Shown: piece by piece, positions 10,060-21,880 of the stretch
How the letters are laid out: each line of letters starts with the position of its first letter
Numbering within the stretch: the stretch's first letter is position 1
NCBI GenBank assembly: GCA_033964015.1
Contig: CM066914.1
Span: forward strand, 32,843,492 to 32,907,491
Origin: Scolanthus callimorphus
Lineage: Eukaryota > Cnidaria > Anthozoa > Actiniaria > Edwardsiidae
DNA: 64,000 nucleotides
Direction: 5' to 3'
Made by a program: the position numbers and the translations under genes
The notes under the pieces: model-generated
The model's input: the letters and a program-made list of their open reading frames with translations, nothing else
Database searches by the model: none
What the model was told of the DNA's origin: nothing

Positions 10060-11160
10060 GGGCCATTTTGCAAAAAGTTATCCAATATTTACATGATCTT
10101 TAATTTCCAGAGATGTCAGACATCGAAATCTTTGCTTTTCTCTGATTTTGCGAAATGGTTTGAATCCGTAAATAACAAACTTTATAGGAGATTGCCCGAT
10201 TGACGTACTCGCGTAGTAACAAATTTTCTCTTATCCTGTGCTATGTCCTCTTGTATACCACGCAACGATGTAATAAAGTGGTCACAATTTTGAGTCAAGG
10301 CGCAGCCGAATGCATTTGGACTTCTTTAAAAATGACGTCATTCCGTGTACCGCCGAAAATCAGATGACATTAGTTTAAGGTGACTCATTTCGCATTCCGC
10401 GATAATATATTTTCATCTACAACTTTAAAAATATGCTCGCTACGAACTTCAATCTCGGAGAATAAAAGCAGTTATCTTTTTACAATATTTATACATTATA
10501 AGAACTACATTACCGTTAATTTTTGAACTTACATCTGAACTTATAATCGACCCCGAGATCAACCTCGCGCAAAAAAAAAGTTGCTGGTATTTTTGAACGA
10601 AACTCCGTTAATACAGTTAGTTGGACTAAGTGTTAACGAAGTTTCAGGAAATTTGTTTAAAGCAAAGTGCCTATTTTAGAGTTTTTTGCCTATATTTTTG
10701 AAATATCCACCTTCTTCTTACGATCTCATAGCCCGCAAATTACTACGCCCTCGTACCTGCCATCTTAAGGAGTATCCCCCCTCCCATCCGCGTGGGGAAA
10801 ATCCTCACCTTTCTGACTTTAAGGACGCATTTGTTGTTAGTAAGATAGATCCTAAGGGGTTTTGCAACCCTGTCTGTGCTGATCCTTGCGACAGCCCCCC
10901 TTGTACTTGAAGGAGAAACTCTCCCAAACATTCAGTCATCTTAGGATCATCTATAAGTGTCACCAATGTAGTTCTGCATACTGATTGCAGCATCATCTTT
11001 CTTTATATAAAAAGATGCAAATGCAGAAATCAAATCCAGCCCAACGTTCTATGTGTATTCAAAAGTTTTTATTAACGTTGCTGGTACACATTTATACGGT
11101 ATCAAGGCTGCCTGAACAATCTGAAAAGTGGGTCTTGAGATTTTATTTGTGTATTTTTCT
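10060..11160. other. No gene recognised
   Basis: AT-rich sequence with small frames on both strands and no splice-supported segment that I could place. It is likely intron of the minus-strand gene. Confidence 0.4.
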
Positions 11161-11225
11161 CCACGCCCTCTTTTCTTGTGTAAATATAATTGCCCCTCGC
11201 CCTCTTTTCTTGTGTAAATATAATT

Positions 11226-11258
11226 GCCGTTGTTGTTGCCGTTGTTGTTGCCGTTGTT

Positions 11259-11292
<34 letters not shown>

Positions 11293-11325
11293 TCGTTGTC
11301 GTTGTCGTTGTTGTTGTTGTATTAC
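11226..11325. repeat. GTTGCC/GTTGTC microsatellite and short duplications
   Basis: An array of GTTGTTGCC, GTTGCC and GTTGTC units. It is flanked by two copies of GCCCTCTTTTCTTGTGTAAA (about 11167 and 11201) on the left and two copies of ACGCTACTTTCGTCACAATGG on the right (11330-11378). It is open in all forward frames, giving false Cys-Arg, Val-Ala and Leu-Pro repeat proteins. Confidence 0.85.
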
Positions 11326-11421
11326 TCTTACGCTACTTTCGTCACAATGGGTCTTACGCTACTTTCGTCACAATGGGTCGAATCTGCTACAGATATAACG
11401 CACATTTAAAATGAAACAAAC

Positions 11422-11665
11422 ATAGCCGTATTCGCATTAGAGGACAGAAAACTTGTCATGACAACTTTTTCATCTAGCGAGTTTTCCGTCTGATATGAAT
11501 TTAGACTATTTTCCGTCAAAAATTCCTTCTCGTCCCCTATACACACCAAGATTTCCCTTCAAAAATCTGTCTCATCCCCTTTTCACACTAAGACGAGTTA
11601 TCCGTCCGGACGAAAAACTCGTCACAGACGAGTTTTCCGTCTCTAGTGTACGTGAATACGGCTAT
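11422..11665. mobile_element. MITE with ATAGCCGTATTC ends, ~244 bp
   Basis: The left end ATAGCCGTATTC is matched by GAATACGGCTAT at the right. Inner parts of the arms (GGACAGAAAAC / GTTTTCCGTC, then GACAACTTTTTCATC / GACGAAAAACTCGTC) also pair with differences. No coding content. Confidence 0.65.
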
Positions 11666-12242
11666 TGTGTCGTACATTCGAGTATCCACCTGAAAAATGA
11701 AGCCCCCATTATTCCCTGCGTGTTCAATCGACAAAAATTGATATCGATAATAATTACTTAATTTGTATCGTGTGTATCTGCTAATTGATAATAATCGATA
11801 CTCACAAATTTGCGTCCAATCAACTTATCGATTTATCGATTATCATCTATTGTTTGGAAATTTCACAATCTACGTTACGTACATTCAACGAACGTTCCGT
11901 GCTACGTTCCGCGTGGTCATATAAAAATCTATTTCCTGGTAGCTTGTGGTATGAAATAGTTATATCCTGAATTATTGAGGTCAATAGAAATACACAACTT
12001 GTGTCCTGCCGTTCAATTCGAGTATATCGGTGCCCGAAATTTGCGTTGGGGAGGGACTGTCACTAGAAATGTATTTTCAATCTCGGAAATTTCAATCTCG
12101 GAAAATTGATATTAATTGATGAAATCGATAAAATCAATAGCCTTGATCGAAAAATCGATATATCGATTACTCACAACTATTTCCCTTATCGATTTCTATC
12201 AATTCTAACTATTGAACACGCCGGGCATTATTTGGTACTTAC

Positions 12243-12539
12243 AACGATACTCCGCAAACAGTCTGGTTTCCTCCCGCGCATAGCAAAGGATGAGACCTAG
12301 AGTTAACTCCCTGGCCTTTAGCTAGGATGTCCAGCGTTAGGGACTTTCCCACATTCCTATCAGCGGAGTAAATAATTCCAATGCTGCTTTCGGCTGAAAG
12401 TTTAATATTACGATGAGCGTTTTTTTTTTTAAATAACTCGGTAATTGTGATTGAGGCACCTTCCACACTACTATTTGTTAAAACTGTCAATTTGCCTCGA
12501 AAACGGAACAAAGTTTTTCGTCTACACACCTATGCCTGC
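12243..12539 (-). CDS. Exon of the minus-strand gene, unknown domain
   Basis: An open frame of about 95 codons between a possible acceptor near 12532-12539 and a GTAAGTA donor at 12242. It reads FRFRGKLTVLTNSS near the start and SADRNVGKSLTLDILAKGQG in the middle. The latter has a GKS-like turn but is not a convincing P-loop. The upstream join depends on which of two donors the previous exon uses. Function unknown. Confidence 0.45.
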
Positions 12540-12944
12540 TAAATTTGAAAACACACAAAAACGTCAGCTTTGCGGCATGCGCCAAAAGAAAACCGAGAGG
12601 TCGAGGTCATAAATTCATCGCAACCAATTTTTTTTCTCTACAAGTTCTGTTTTCGCTTTCAACACTAAGATTTAGTTTACACTAAAGCAAATATCTCCGG
12701 AGACGAAAATTTCTACGGAGACACGTTTTCGAGTATACGGATAGGCGAACCGTTTACACTTTGAAAACCGTAGACGCGTTGGTTAGGGTTTAGGGTGAAA
12801 ATATGAAGTTATGTACCGAGGGTCCCTGATGTGCACGTTTGCAGAATTGTTTTCCTTACTTTCGTCCCCAGTGAAATCTCGCTAACATACTGTTCTTTGT
12901 AGAGTTCTGGGTACAACTAGCGATGTATACAAATACATACTTAC

Positions 12945-13057
12945 TCCAACTGTCGCCATCTTTGCTCATCGACTTCGTGTTCCTTAGGATCACAAATGAA
13001 ATTGCCAAAAGGAAGGACACTTTATTTGCGCCGAAGTGTTTTGAGAGGCCAATATAC
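12945..13057 (-). CDS. Exon of the minus-strand gene
   Basis: After a GAATCGCAG acceptor, in phase 2 from the exon at 13493-13626, the frame reads RYIGLSKHFGANKVSFLLA and continues to DGDSW, before a GTAAGTATG donor. The frame also stays open to a second donor (GTAAGG) at about 12859. No family recognised. Confidence 0.5.
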
Positions 13058-13492
13058 CTGCGATTCAAAGAGAGAACGTGCGTCCTATCATATCATTAAA
13101 TTAGTTTTCCTTCCTTTTATTAGTGAATTTATAAGCACTAGTTTCTACAAAATGTTATTACAATAACGCAGGTTTTATTCAAAATTGGTTACTTTGCCAT
13201 GGTTTCACTGCAGTAACGTGAAACCGCTCTAGACAACATGCCACCATTAGGCAAATGAAGGACGAACCACTTTATAGACTCAACTCGTTGGTTTACGCTG
13301 GACCAAATTAACGGTCTAGGAGACAGAGATTAATAAAATTTAAAACGAGAAAAGTCGGCGTTTCAACTTAGGTTTTAGTTGTATTTTAGTACAATATAGG
13401 CAGACTCATGAAATACTGTCTTATGTCTTTCTAATATGCCAAACCACGCCTACCCTTGCAATGTAGCATTTTCTTTATATACCAATCCCTAC

Positions 13493-13626
13493 CTTTTGAA
13501 TACATCTTTCAGGTATCGTTCTTCTAATAAATCCCCGTTCAATTCTGTCCCGTAGGGTAGCGCTTCTTCTTGTGGGAAGAATTGGAATTCTCCCTTTTCT
13601 AGCATTTGCATATTGTTGACGTGTAC
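13493..13626 (-). CDS. Exon of the minus-strand gene
   Basis: A 134-nt segment between a ATTTTACAG acceptor and a GTAGGG donor encodes VHVNNMQMLEKGEFQFFPQ and an acidic end with LLEERYLKDVFK. Phase 0 to 2 fits both neighbours. Function unknown. Confidence 0.6.
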
Positions 13627-14188
13627 CTGTAAAATTTGTAATATAGTCTAGTCAATGTACTAGAGAGTAGTTGCGGCCTTCGCAATAAATCAGTCAATTC
13701 CAGCTGTTACTCCCCCCCCCCGGACACACCACTGCCTTCCCTGTGGTGAGGAATTTTGAAAATTTTGCTCGTATACGTACACCACGTTTGGGGAAGACAC
13801 ATTTGCACATTTCGCAGTTAACTTCTTCAATAGAGAAGAAACAGATTTCGCAATTTCGTCTCAGTGGAAAAATGAGAACTCCTTCAAAGACGAGAAATGT
13901 CCTAGGAATTCCACCCATATTGTACTAATACCCTTCTTTATTCATATTTTGTCTCACTTTCAGTGAAATGAGAACTCGTTCAAAGACGAGCAAACTAAAG
14001 TACAATTAAAAACGAATTATAAATGCTCGGAGTTGAAGTTTTTGTGAAGCATTGTCACGCAGAGTCGATGGAATCTTACTTCTTTTTCTCGTCCCTGTGT
14101 TGGCCATTTTTCCGCTTTTTGAGTTCCCCCGTGCGGTATTTTGCATCTTTGCTAGCCCGGGGGCAGGGAATTTTCAGTTATATTTTTA

Positions 14189-14205
14189 GGGGGGGGGGGG
14201 GGGGG
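14189..14205. repeat. Poly-G tract
   Basis: An uninterrupted run of about 17 G in AT-rich surroundings. Confidence 0.95.
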
Positions 14206-14606
14206 TGCATGGTCACCGCTGGAATTGAATAATACAAAACGAGCGAGTTCAAAATAAATGTACTAAGAATGATCGTCTGTTATCAGCAATATATAGCTGA
14301 TTTATGCAATAAATGATTCAACCTGTTTTTTTTCCTTTGTTCCACAGTGTATATAGACAGATAAGACAGATAAGCTAGAGCGCTGACTCTTGCTCGATCG
14401 ATTCTGCAGCTCAAGGAAGCCGATGGACTCGAGGAAGCGACACGCGAGGATGATACATATGGTGTAATTTAGGTCGGGGTAACAGGTACTGTGCTGTTTC
14501 ACGTATACTTTAGTTCATTTTGCAGATCCGCGTATTAATAAAATTGCAAAATTTCATATGCTTGCCTACTTTTTACAAAGAAATGTTACTGGAAAATGCA
14601 TGAAAC

Positions 14607-14642
14607 GATCAAGGGTGGACGGTAATATCTCCGTCCACCCTC
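14607..14642. repeat. Short perfect hairpin
   Basis: AGGGTGGACGG and its reverse complement are separated by about 8 bases (TAATATCT). It could form a stem of 11 bp. It lies in a predicted intron of the minus-strand gene. No role can be assigned. Confidence 0.5.
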
Positions 14643-14726
14643 TACTTGGACGTGTAGCCATACCTCACTCGACAAGGTCCAGTATCCACCAGACTGGTGC
14701 CCCAAATGTCCACTCACAATGTATAC

Positions 14727-14901
14727 CCGCTGCTGGTTTCTTTCTTGATATTCGTTTTTTAGAAACGAGTAATAGAGGGGGAGGTCACTGCTGCAATTGA
14801 CCTCGCCTCCCAAGTTGAACCTCCCTCCTCCGTACTTCTTCCGAAGTGATGTCAGGAATTTATTCTTGGAGTCGAATACTCCTGCAGTTAGCAACACTGT
14901 C
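14727..14901 (-). CDS. Exon of the minus-strand gene
   Basis: A 175-nt exon after an ACAAACAG acceptor, phase 2 to 0. It reads RTVLLTAGVFDSKNKF at the start, has a Gly/Arg-rich turn, and ends YSFLKNEYQERNQQR before a GTATAC donor. Joined to the exon at 16044-16219 the arginine codon at the junction is restored, which supports both. Function unknown. Confidence 0.6.
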
Positions 14902-14909
14902 CTGTTTGT

Positions 14910-16040
14910 GTAAAATATAAGGTATACAAGCTTATGAGTATAGTTGCCTATAATTTTATGAGTATAGTTGCCTACAAAATCTTAATCAGTTATTTAAAAG
15001 GTGTCCCGCCTGCCCAGTGTTACTCTTCTCATTGTTTCTCTTCTCTCTTTTTATAGATAGCAAGTAGTCGGGACAATAAGTACATCATTGTTGATGTATG
15101 CGAGTTTGTACCAATAGAGGGGTTGCACAGACCATGTTACCAAAGCTACATGTTAATTTATTTTCTTGAAATTCAACATTTTTTATAAAGCAAAATTCCA
15201 TAAGAAGCAAAGAATATGATTTTTTGCCAAACTGTAGTTTTGGAGGAAAGTGATCTGTTAAATATTTTATTAGCATTATTTGCATAATAAAACTGCTTTG
15301 TGTCATTTTTATGCATTTTTATCTTTTTTAAAGGAAATTATTACATATGCAACAAATAATGCTCATTAAATATTTTGCATCTGATTATTTCATTTCGAAA
15401 AGTTCATTTTACACAAAAATCATACTAAATTGTTTCCCGTTGCATTTTGATACATAGCTTTGTCAAGTATGAGCTAAAATATTGAATTTTTAGAAACATT
15501 TTGCTGGTCACGTGATCCGTGCAACCTCTATCGTGCGTAGATTGACCGCTACCCATGAGCGTGGGACGCCCGCCTATTTGATGTTTTTTGTTCTTACTGC
15601 TCACTTCCATGTTAAGGTCATTTTATGCTATTGGAGTACCTGTACTCATTACAATTGAAATATATACCGTTGTCCGTGAAACGTTGTCACCCAAAAAGCC
15701 TATAAGCTTGAAGCGCAAAGGATGATGGGTGCAGTTAAACTGTTACTGTTTGATCTGAATTCAGACAGTTATCGCAACCACAGGTGAAATGATTAAATTT
15801 GAGCACATTTCCAAGCATGTTTATTTCTAATATTGTACAGAAATTTAAATAAATCTTTACCCATACTGCCTAGCGCAGCAAGCTTATTTTTTGGGTTACA
15901 ACGTATCCCGGAAAGGGTATATAATAACTACAATAGCGCCCCTCTAGGTAATTGCTAAATATTTTGAGCAATTGAAATTACTATCGAGAAGAGAATTTTA
16001 TATGCCTTACCCAAACGGAAAAGGTTGAAAATATTTAACT
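14910..16040. other. No gene recognised (likely intron)
   Basis: AT-rich sequence with only short frames that lack splice support. It lies between two phase-matched exons of the minus-strand gene and is most simply its intron. Confidence 0.5.
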
Positions 16041-16043
16041 TAC

Positions 16044-16219
16044 CTAGAAGTCCGCGACCCGAAAGAGGTTACCCCACATGACGCAACCCACATTCCTTCC
16101 TCTCCTTCGTGCTTATCTACTTCGCCGATCAGCTTTAGCGTGAAGTCACCAAACTCCGTGGTTACGCCCTCTCTTATTAAAAACGTCTTTCCGTCCTTGA
16201 TTATAAACTTTGTGCTTCC
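16044..16219 (-). CDS. Exon of the minus-strand gene
   Basis: A 176-nt exon with a TTTAAATCAG acceptor and a strong GTAAGTT donor, phase 0 to 2. It encodes about 58 residues starting GSTKFIIKDGKTFLIREG, a beta-rich looking stretch, and ending MWVASCGVTSFGSRTS. It is the most upstream exon that joins the chain with confidence. An upstream candidate lies at 17167-17219 (phase 1 to 0). No family recognised. Confidence 0.6.
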
Positions 16220-17767
16220 CTGATTTAAAGGTATAAAACAATGGTGTAATTATTACTAGCGTCATGCAATGTCCTATATTTACTAAGCTTCGGGTTAGTT
16301 TTTTCTTGCTTATAAAGAATTATTGCTATATTACATCTTCACGTTTGAATTCCATTACATTCTTTGGTACGTACAGAATTTTCCTCTGTCCCTTCCTTAA
16401 CTTCCATTACAACTTGTTTGCTTTTTGCTTGTTCTTGACTGTCCTGAAACGGGAATGGATGGCAATGAAATCAGGCTCGGATGCAGGGAAGGTGGGGTGG
16501 GGTGGGGGTGTGTGGGTTGGGACTCCAAATGAACCCCCTCTCCCAATGATTTGATTGTAACCCAAGACCTGCTGTCAGAGTGGTTTTCTTTTATGTGACC
16601 CAATGTAAAACCAGTATTTTAAATTCATGATGTAGCAACCACGATTTCGCCTCGTGAGAGGGCCACGGACAACAGAGAAGGATTGGTATAAAATGTTTCC
16701 TCACAAATGCAGTCGAACTTCTTCCTCTGTTTTCAAACTCTTCCACTTGATTATTTCGATTGTCTATATTTTTCACCTATTACTCGACCAAGACACTCTT
16801 TCCTTCATTTGAGTAAATGTGTTGGATTATTCCATACTGTGCACTTCATCACCAAAAATAAACCCCCCTCTTAATATCTAATTTCTTGGTGTTACCTCAG
16901 CACCAGTGACATTACCTAATAACGAAACAATGGAATTGAATAGAGTACGACGACTCCGAGAACGATAAAACAAAGCTTTCGTAACACCAGGAATACCCGA
17001 AACCATCAAAAGATGATCAGCAGTCTTTCCTAACACGGATTGTTTTTTAAGTTTTATTTTATTCACCTAGTAGCAAACTATTGTGGATTGCTCAGGAAAT
17101 GCGGTGCTGATCACATTCCACTTCCATATCAACAAAACACGAAATTTATTTATTTCATGAACTCACATGCAGACACCCTTGGAAGCGGGGCTTGTCTGAG
17201 GTGAAGGTGGAGCAACCTAAAATTCTACTCCGATAACCAAAGCAAAACAATATTTTAAATAATAAAAATATGTAGTACTTATATAGCTCTAAATTCGAGA
17301 GTCCATAAGCGCTTTACAATATTCACAGCTTTACAATATTCACAAACCAAAAACGTGTGCATATATCTACACTTTTTTTTGCAAAAACATTGATACTCCA
17401 GAAATGTATACATCTATATTGTCTTCTTGTTAAATTTTACAGCAGAAACAACTATGAACGACGGATCATATGTATGTATGTATTTCTCAGTATAATGTTT
17501 TTGCAAAAAAGAATGCAGTATTTACAAATAAGGTTTACATTTAAAACAAAAACAAAAAGAATTAAACATTGTACTTTGCAACCAGTACTGTCAATAGTTC
17601 AATGATACCACAAATAACAAGGCAGCTTGGTTGTCTTTCCGCATTCTCTGTGTCTTTCAGCGCTCAAGGGACTTAAGGCATTGGTCCACTTCTGGCACTC
17701 CCGTAGACTGGAAGCGATCAATCAGTGAATTAAACGGATCGGGTTAGGGGACCATTTAACTCTTGAG

Positions 17768-17790
17768 AGGGGGGGGGGGGGGGGGGGGGG
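17768..17790. repeat. Poly-G tract within a dispersed repeat
   Basis: A run of about 23 G is followed by AAAAATCCCTGAAAAAAATT and TCCTACACAGCA. A very similar flank follows the G-run at about 2389, so the poly-G is part of a dispersed repeat family. Confidence 0.85.
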
Positions 17791-18370
17791 ACATTTTTGA
17801 AAAAAAAAATCCCTGAAAAAAATTTCCTACACAGCAAAATTGTGACTAAAACCCTCTTTTCTTATTGGAAAAAAATTCTCACCACCTAACAGAAAGCGCC
17901 CCCTCCCCCCCCTCAAAAGTTAAATTGTCGGCCCTTAGGTTCACAGGTATAGGCATGTCATAGGCATGGGAAGCCAAAGGTTAACCTTTTGATTTAGTTG
18001 AAAGAAATGAAACTTAAAAGCCTCTGGGGGTTCAGAAAATTAAACATCTCTCTCAAGACCAGCAGATGGAAATGGTAAAGTATAATGAATAAATTAATCA
18101 TTCCAATTCCAATTCCATATTTTGCTTAAGCTCCTCTAGCGTATCATGTGTAATGTATAGCTTAGCTCTCATGAATATTTTGACCCTTCTTATAATTTAG
18201 TGAATAAACATTATATTAATTATATTATTATTATTATATTATTAGTAAAGAGTATCGAATTTCAGTGTCAAAGTGCAATTAAAACAAGTAACAACTCCAA
18301 ATAACACAAGCTTGAACGAATTGGAACAACTCCCTGGGAAAATATAACCCGTTGTGGTGACCTCACATTA

Positions 18371-18663
18371 TCCACACTAGCGCGTTTTCGTTTGAATCCG
18401 TATACGTTTTGATGCGTTTATGCTTTCTCGTTTTCATCGACTCCGTATAAGTTCGAAAACTCCCTCGAAAGTTTATAAAAACGAATGCGTGCAACTATCG
18501 TTAACTTAGTGTGAACTGTCAAATCCGGATAAAAATGAAAACGATGACGTCAACTATACTTTGAACTGTCGCATACTACAGCATCAAATAGAAAAAGAAA
18601 CGAACACGCTGCGAATCCGATGAGTTTGAAAACAAATACTTATTTTAGACGCGTTAGTGTGGA
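18371..18663. mobile_element. MITE with TCCACACTARCGCGT ends, 293 bp
   Basis: The left end TCCACACTAGCGCGT pairs with ACGCGTTAGTGTGGA at the right with one mismatch. The inner sequence is rich in CGTTTTCGTTT-like and GAAAACGAT-like motifs in opposite halves, so the arms extend inward imperfectly. No coding frame. Confidence 0.75.
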
Positions 18664-18911
18664 CAGTACCTAAATCCTCAGAGTTTGTAACTTTTGCCTA
18701 CCTCCTTTGGTGCATTTTTGAAAACTCAAATAGCCTTAAAGGTCACACGTTTCCATTTAAACAAAAAGCACGATTTTTGTTACCATTTGCTCCTTAACCA
18801 TGTTTGACAAGCAAACCCATAAAGATGAACCACCCGTAGCTTGTTGAGCCCTGAATTTTAATCCAAATGAGACCCATGCCTTAAGTCTCCTTGGATTTCT
18901 TACATTCACTC

Positions 18912-19332
18912 TTACTTTACAACAAACTGCTTATAGATGTTCCTTTCAAATGTTAGGGAAGAGTCGCTTTTCAGCGTTTGTAACTGTTGCTTCACAATTG
19001 ATTCGTTTTGATAATAATCCATCAAAAAGTTATACATGAACTGAGTAGAAAAAATTTGCACTGTAGAGCTCTGAAGACGTTTTAGGTTCTTTCTGTTGTT
19101 TGCAGACTCCTGGTAGCTAGATTTTATTGTGTTTGATTGGGCAAGAAGGTTTAAGTTATGGTATAAACAGAGCAAGGATTTATGGGGCTCCGTTGAATTG
19201 TGGAAACGATCACCCAAGACGTATCTCCGTGTGTCACCAGTTAATGGGTGAGCCAAATCGTTGATATCTGCAAAAAATTTATTGCCCGAGTTTCTGAACT
19301 CTGCAGTTGTCATCATTGGGACATCCATGCCC
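18912..19332 (-). CDS. KDZ-type transposase-like gene, C-terminal exon
   Basis: After a CTGTTAATAG acceptor the exon reads in phase 0, about 139 codons, from GMDVPMMTTAEFRNSGNKF to FERNIYKQFVVK and a TAA stop. The stop overlaps a possible GTAAGA donor. It is rich in Asn, Gln and Tyr with helical segments and carries no obvious zinc site. It follows in frame the exon at 20573-20791 that resembles the KDZ core, so it is read as the C-terminal part of the same protein. Family recognition rests on my memory of related invertebrate proteins, not on a search. Confidence 0.6.
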
Positions 19333-19658
19333 TATTAACAGTGAAACGGAAAAGAAAGTTGTTAGGTATATTTTTTCATTCTTGAGTCGCAAAGCTAATA
19401 AACTATGTGCAAAGCTAATAAACTATGTGCGTACATGTTGAGCCCCTCACAGGAGGGTGTATATGTTCCCATGTTCCCTTCAATTTTTTGCATTTTCTCC
19501 CTTGTTCCCCATTAATAAAACCACTTGTTCCCTAAAATGGGTTTAGCTCGTGTTCCCATGATCCCCTGAATTATTTGCGATGTTCCCTTGATCCCTATAA
19601 ATATATTTTCACTGTTTCCTATAATTATTCTACCGTTTTACCTTTTTACTCAACAAAG

Positions 19659-20027
19659 GGGCGCTTCCTATTTCACCAAAACTCCCGGAATTTTCTGTTA
19701 GAAGTCAAATAGTAAGCGCCAACCCGGACAAAAAAAAAATCGGAATTTTGGGACAACCTCTTGAGCTTACCCCAGAACCCGGATTTTCGAAGCCTTTTGG
19801 AAATTGCTTTCCATTTGACATTATTCCCTGTTATTTCCACCAAAATACGCTTTAATTTCATTTGATTCCAACCAGGATTATTGAAAATTCTGGTAAATGG
19901 AATGCACCCCAGCCTATTTCGATTCCCAGTGGAGGCATGAACGTGATTTCTGTTTTAACTTTTCCATTTGACCACAAGAATTCCCGAAAACTCGAACCAG
20001 AATATTTTACCCAAATGGAAAGCGCCC
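19659..20027. mobile_element. Probable MITE with GGGCGCTTYCYATTT ends
   Basis: The left end GGGCGCTTCCTATTT is met at the right by the reverse complement form (AAATGGAAAGCGCCC). Both halves share CCCGGAATTTT-like motifs in opposite orientation. Open frames on both strands here are by-products. It lies in the intron between two KDZ-like exons. The end positions are approximate. Confidence 0.55.
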
Positions 20028-20572
20028 AGGAGCCCATGAGAAAGAGCTTCCATCTCATTTATAAAATACACGAGGCAGTGCTTTACTGACGATCTATTTT
20101 TAGAACATTTTATGGAGCAATTCACTACAATTTACATGTGAATACCTTTCATTGTTATTGTATACTCTCTAGCATAACCAGCAAACAAATAAATAACCTG
20201 GCAAAAGTATTTTAAAAAGATATTGGGTAACGAAAAACGCTACCTCAGTTTTATAAGCTCCTACTTATGGGCTCCTGCCTAAACCTAACCCATCCAACGT
20301 TTGTGTGGAGAGAGAGAACTCGGGACAAGCTTCCAACAATTCCTTGTCTGGCTCGTGATACATAATTATCTTGTGGCACTCGAGTGAAAATGGTCCTAAA
20401 AGACTATTAAAAACAGTGTTCCCTGGTTCCCTTAATCCCGAAAATGTAACGGAAGTTCCCCTGTTCCTCGAAAATAAATGAGCTTGTGCCCATGTTTGTT
20501 ATTTGGTTTACTTGGTCCTTGATTGCTAGATATCCAAGCACAACGTACAAATTGTATCAATCCTATACTTAC

Positions 20573-20791
20573 ATGGCTTGGCGATTTGTCGAGGGATGGC
20601 TTTTCAAAGCAACCATCGTTTTCTCCCCACAATTTCTTTGTAAGTTCAGGCTCCCTACAATTCAGGTGTCTTACCACACCGCAAGGTGTGTCACAAATCA
20701 AACAAAGTGGTATTGGCTTCATCGAGAGAAACAAATCTGCTGGATCTCGTACCGATTCCTGGAGAGTGAGGAACTTCGATGCATACGTTAC
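20573..20791 (-). CDS. KDZ-type transposase-like gene, core exon
   Basis: A 219-nt exon (73 codons, phase 0 to 0) with a ACTTTCAG acceptor and a GTAAGTA donor. It reads VTYASKFLTLQESVRDPADL, then PIPLCLICDTPCGVVRH, REPELTKKLWGENDGCFEKP. The Asp-Thr-Pro-Cys, His, Arg-Glu-Pro and Leu-Trp-Gly residues are the kind of conserved features seen in the RNase H-like core of KDZ transposases. This assignment is by pattern only. KDZ enzymes are thought to catalyse DNA transposition. Whether the acidic catalytic triad is complete cannot be decided here. Confidence 0.55.
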
Positions 20792-21187
20792 CTGAAAGTA
20801 TATATAGATTAAATTCGTTACAAGTTAAATTCAAACCCTTCATTGTCTCCTGGTAACCCAGTTCAAATTCCTCTTAAGACTTGAAGTAGTATTATGTTCT
20901 TTAAAACAACTTTTCACTTATTGAATACAGGCTGTTGAGGCAGAACCTTTGCTACAAACGCCCTTTAAAAAAGAAATGATCGTACAAGTTCAGTTCTTAG
21001 TTTAACCAAAACATGGGGGACCTACATATCGCTGGACAGACAGACGGACGGACGGAAAAGAAAAGGACGTACGGGGGACGGCCGGATAGAAAAAAAAAAC
21101 TAAAAAAACTATCAAAGAAACTTGGAGGTAGCTTATCCAATTCAGATTTCAATGTTGTAGCTAAGGGACCTGTCATTATTTATCGCC

Positions 21188-21189
<2 letters not shown>

Positions 21190-21232
<43 letters not shown>
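21190..21232. repeat. Very long poly-G tract (43 G)
   Basis: An uninterrupted run of 43 G on the plus strand, preceded by CGCCTT. It is the longest homopolymer in the window. It lies in the intron between KDZ-like exons. Confidence 0.95.
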
Positions 21233-21233
<1 letters not shown>

Positions 21234-21331
21234 CAGAGGATTTGGGGGGTGTCACTTCATTTTGGAGCGATCGAAAGGGGGATCTCTCAAAACCTAATAA
21301 ATCAATTGTAATAAATCATTATCAATATTAC

Positions 21332-21460
21332 CATTGACTTGCCAGAAGTGGAAATCTTACAGTACTTGCAACACTCTTCAATAAATCATTTCCAGCTTTA
21401 TCGATATGTTCTGCTTCAATTTTTCTTCTTTCAAAAGCTGATGAAGCAAAGCTGGATCTC
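21332..21460 (-). CDS. KDZ-type transposase-like gene, exon with a frame slip
   Basis: A 129-nt segment after a TTACATACAG acceptor. In the phase set by the previous exon (phase 1) it begins GDPALLHQLLKEEKL, then hits a stop. In a frame shifted by one base the second half reads RRKIEAEHIDKAGNDLL and stays open to the GTAATA donor. The two halves look like one continuous domain, so a one-base indel near 21418-21430 (an A-rich stretch) is likely. It marks either pseudogene decay or an assembly error. Confidence 0.5.
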
Positions 21461-21880
21461 CTGTATGTAAGTGAAGGAAAAAAAAATTTTGGGCGTGGAT
21501 TTATACAAAGCACTGAAACTGATTCAGTTTCAGCTGAACAAGGGCGGGACTCCTTACTTACGGGCTGCCGCTGTGTAGGATAAATTTTTTTTTTACAGAT
21601 TTTCCCAAAATATACTCTAGAAGGACAGGGCCAGTCAGAGAGCCAGCAGCACTTCGCTGCCTTAAGCATTCCCGGACTGCATATTAGAATGTCTTAGCAT
21701 CTCGGTTCATATACCAGCCTGTGGCCTCGTTACATCGCCCTAGTGCAAATTTATGTGTACTTCTCTCATTCCTTCTGCTAAAATGCAAACTGTTTGTATT
21801 TATTGTTTTATACTAAATTTTCTCTGTCGTTTTGCTCTCAACTGAGCAACTAACCTGTGCTACCGACACCACATTCTCAC

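Larger units (their letters stand above)
2896..16219 (-). other. Uncharacterised multi-exon gene ending in a PHD finger (gene span)
   Basis: At least a dozen short open segments on the minus strand, each with AG before and GT after, line up between 16219 and 2896. Several neighbouring pairs match in splice phase: 16044-16219 to 14727-14901 (phase 2), then 13493-13626 (0), 12945-13057 (2); 8552-8695 to 8148-8261 (0), 7777-7972 (0), 7493-7630 (1), 6847-6915 (1), 5791-5841 (1); and 4970-5012 to 3085-3237 (1). Other joins do not match, probably because exons were missed or frames are broken. Only the C-terminal acidic tract and PHD finger were recognised. A chromatin protein or a transposon-encoded protein are both possible. 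An additional upstream exon at 17167-17219 is possible. Confidence 0.5.

Noticed and set aside
11224..11410. Cys-Arg, Val-Ala and Leu-Pro repeat frames
   Set aside because: They are translations of the GTTGCC/GTTGTC microsatellite in its three frames.
12243..12539. P-loop NTPase motif (GKSLTL)
   Set aside because: The surrounding residues do not fit the GxxxxGK[ST] pattern, so no ATPase call is made.
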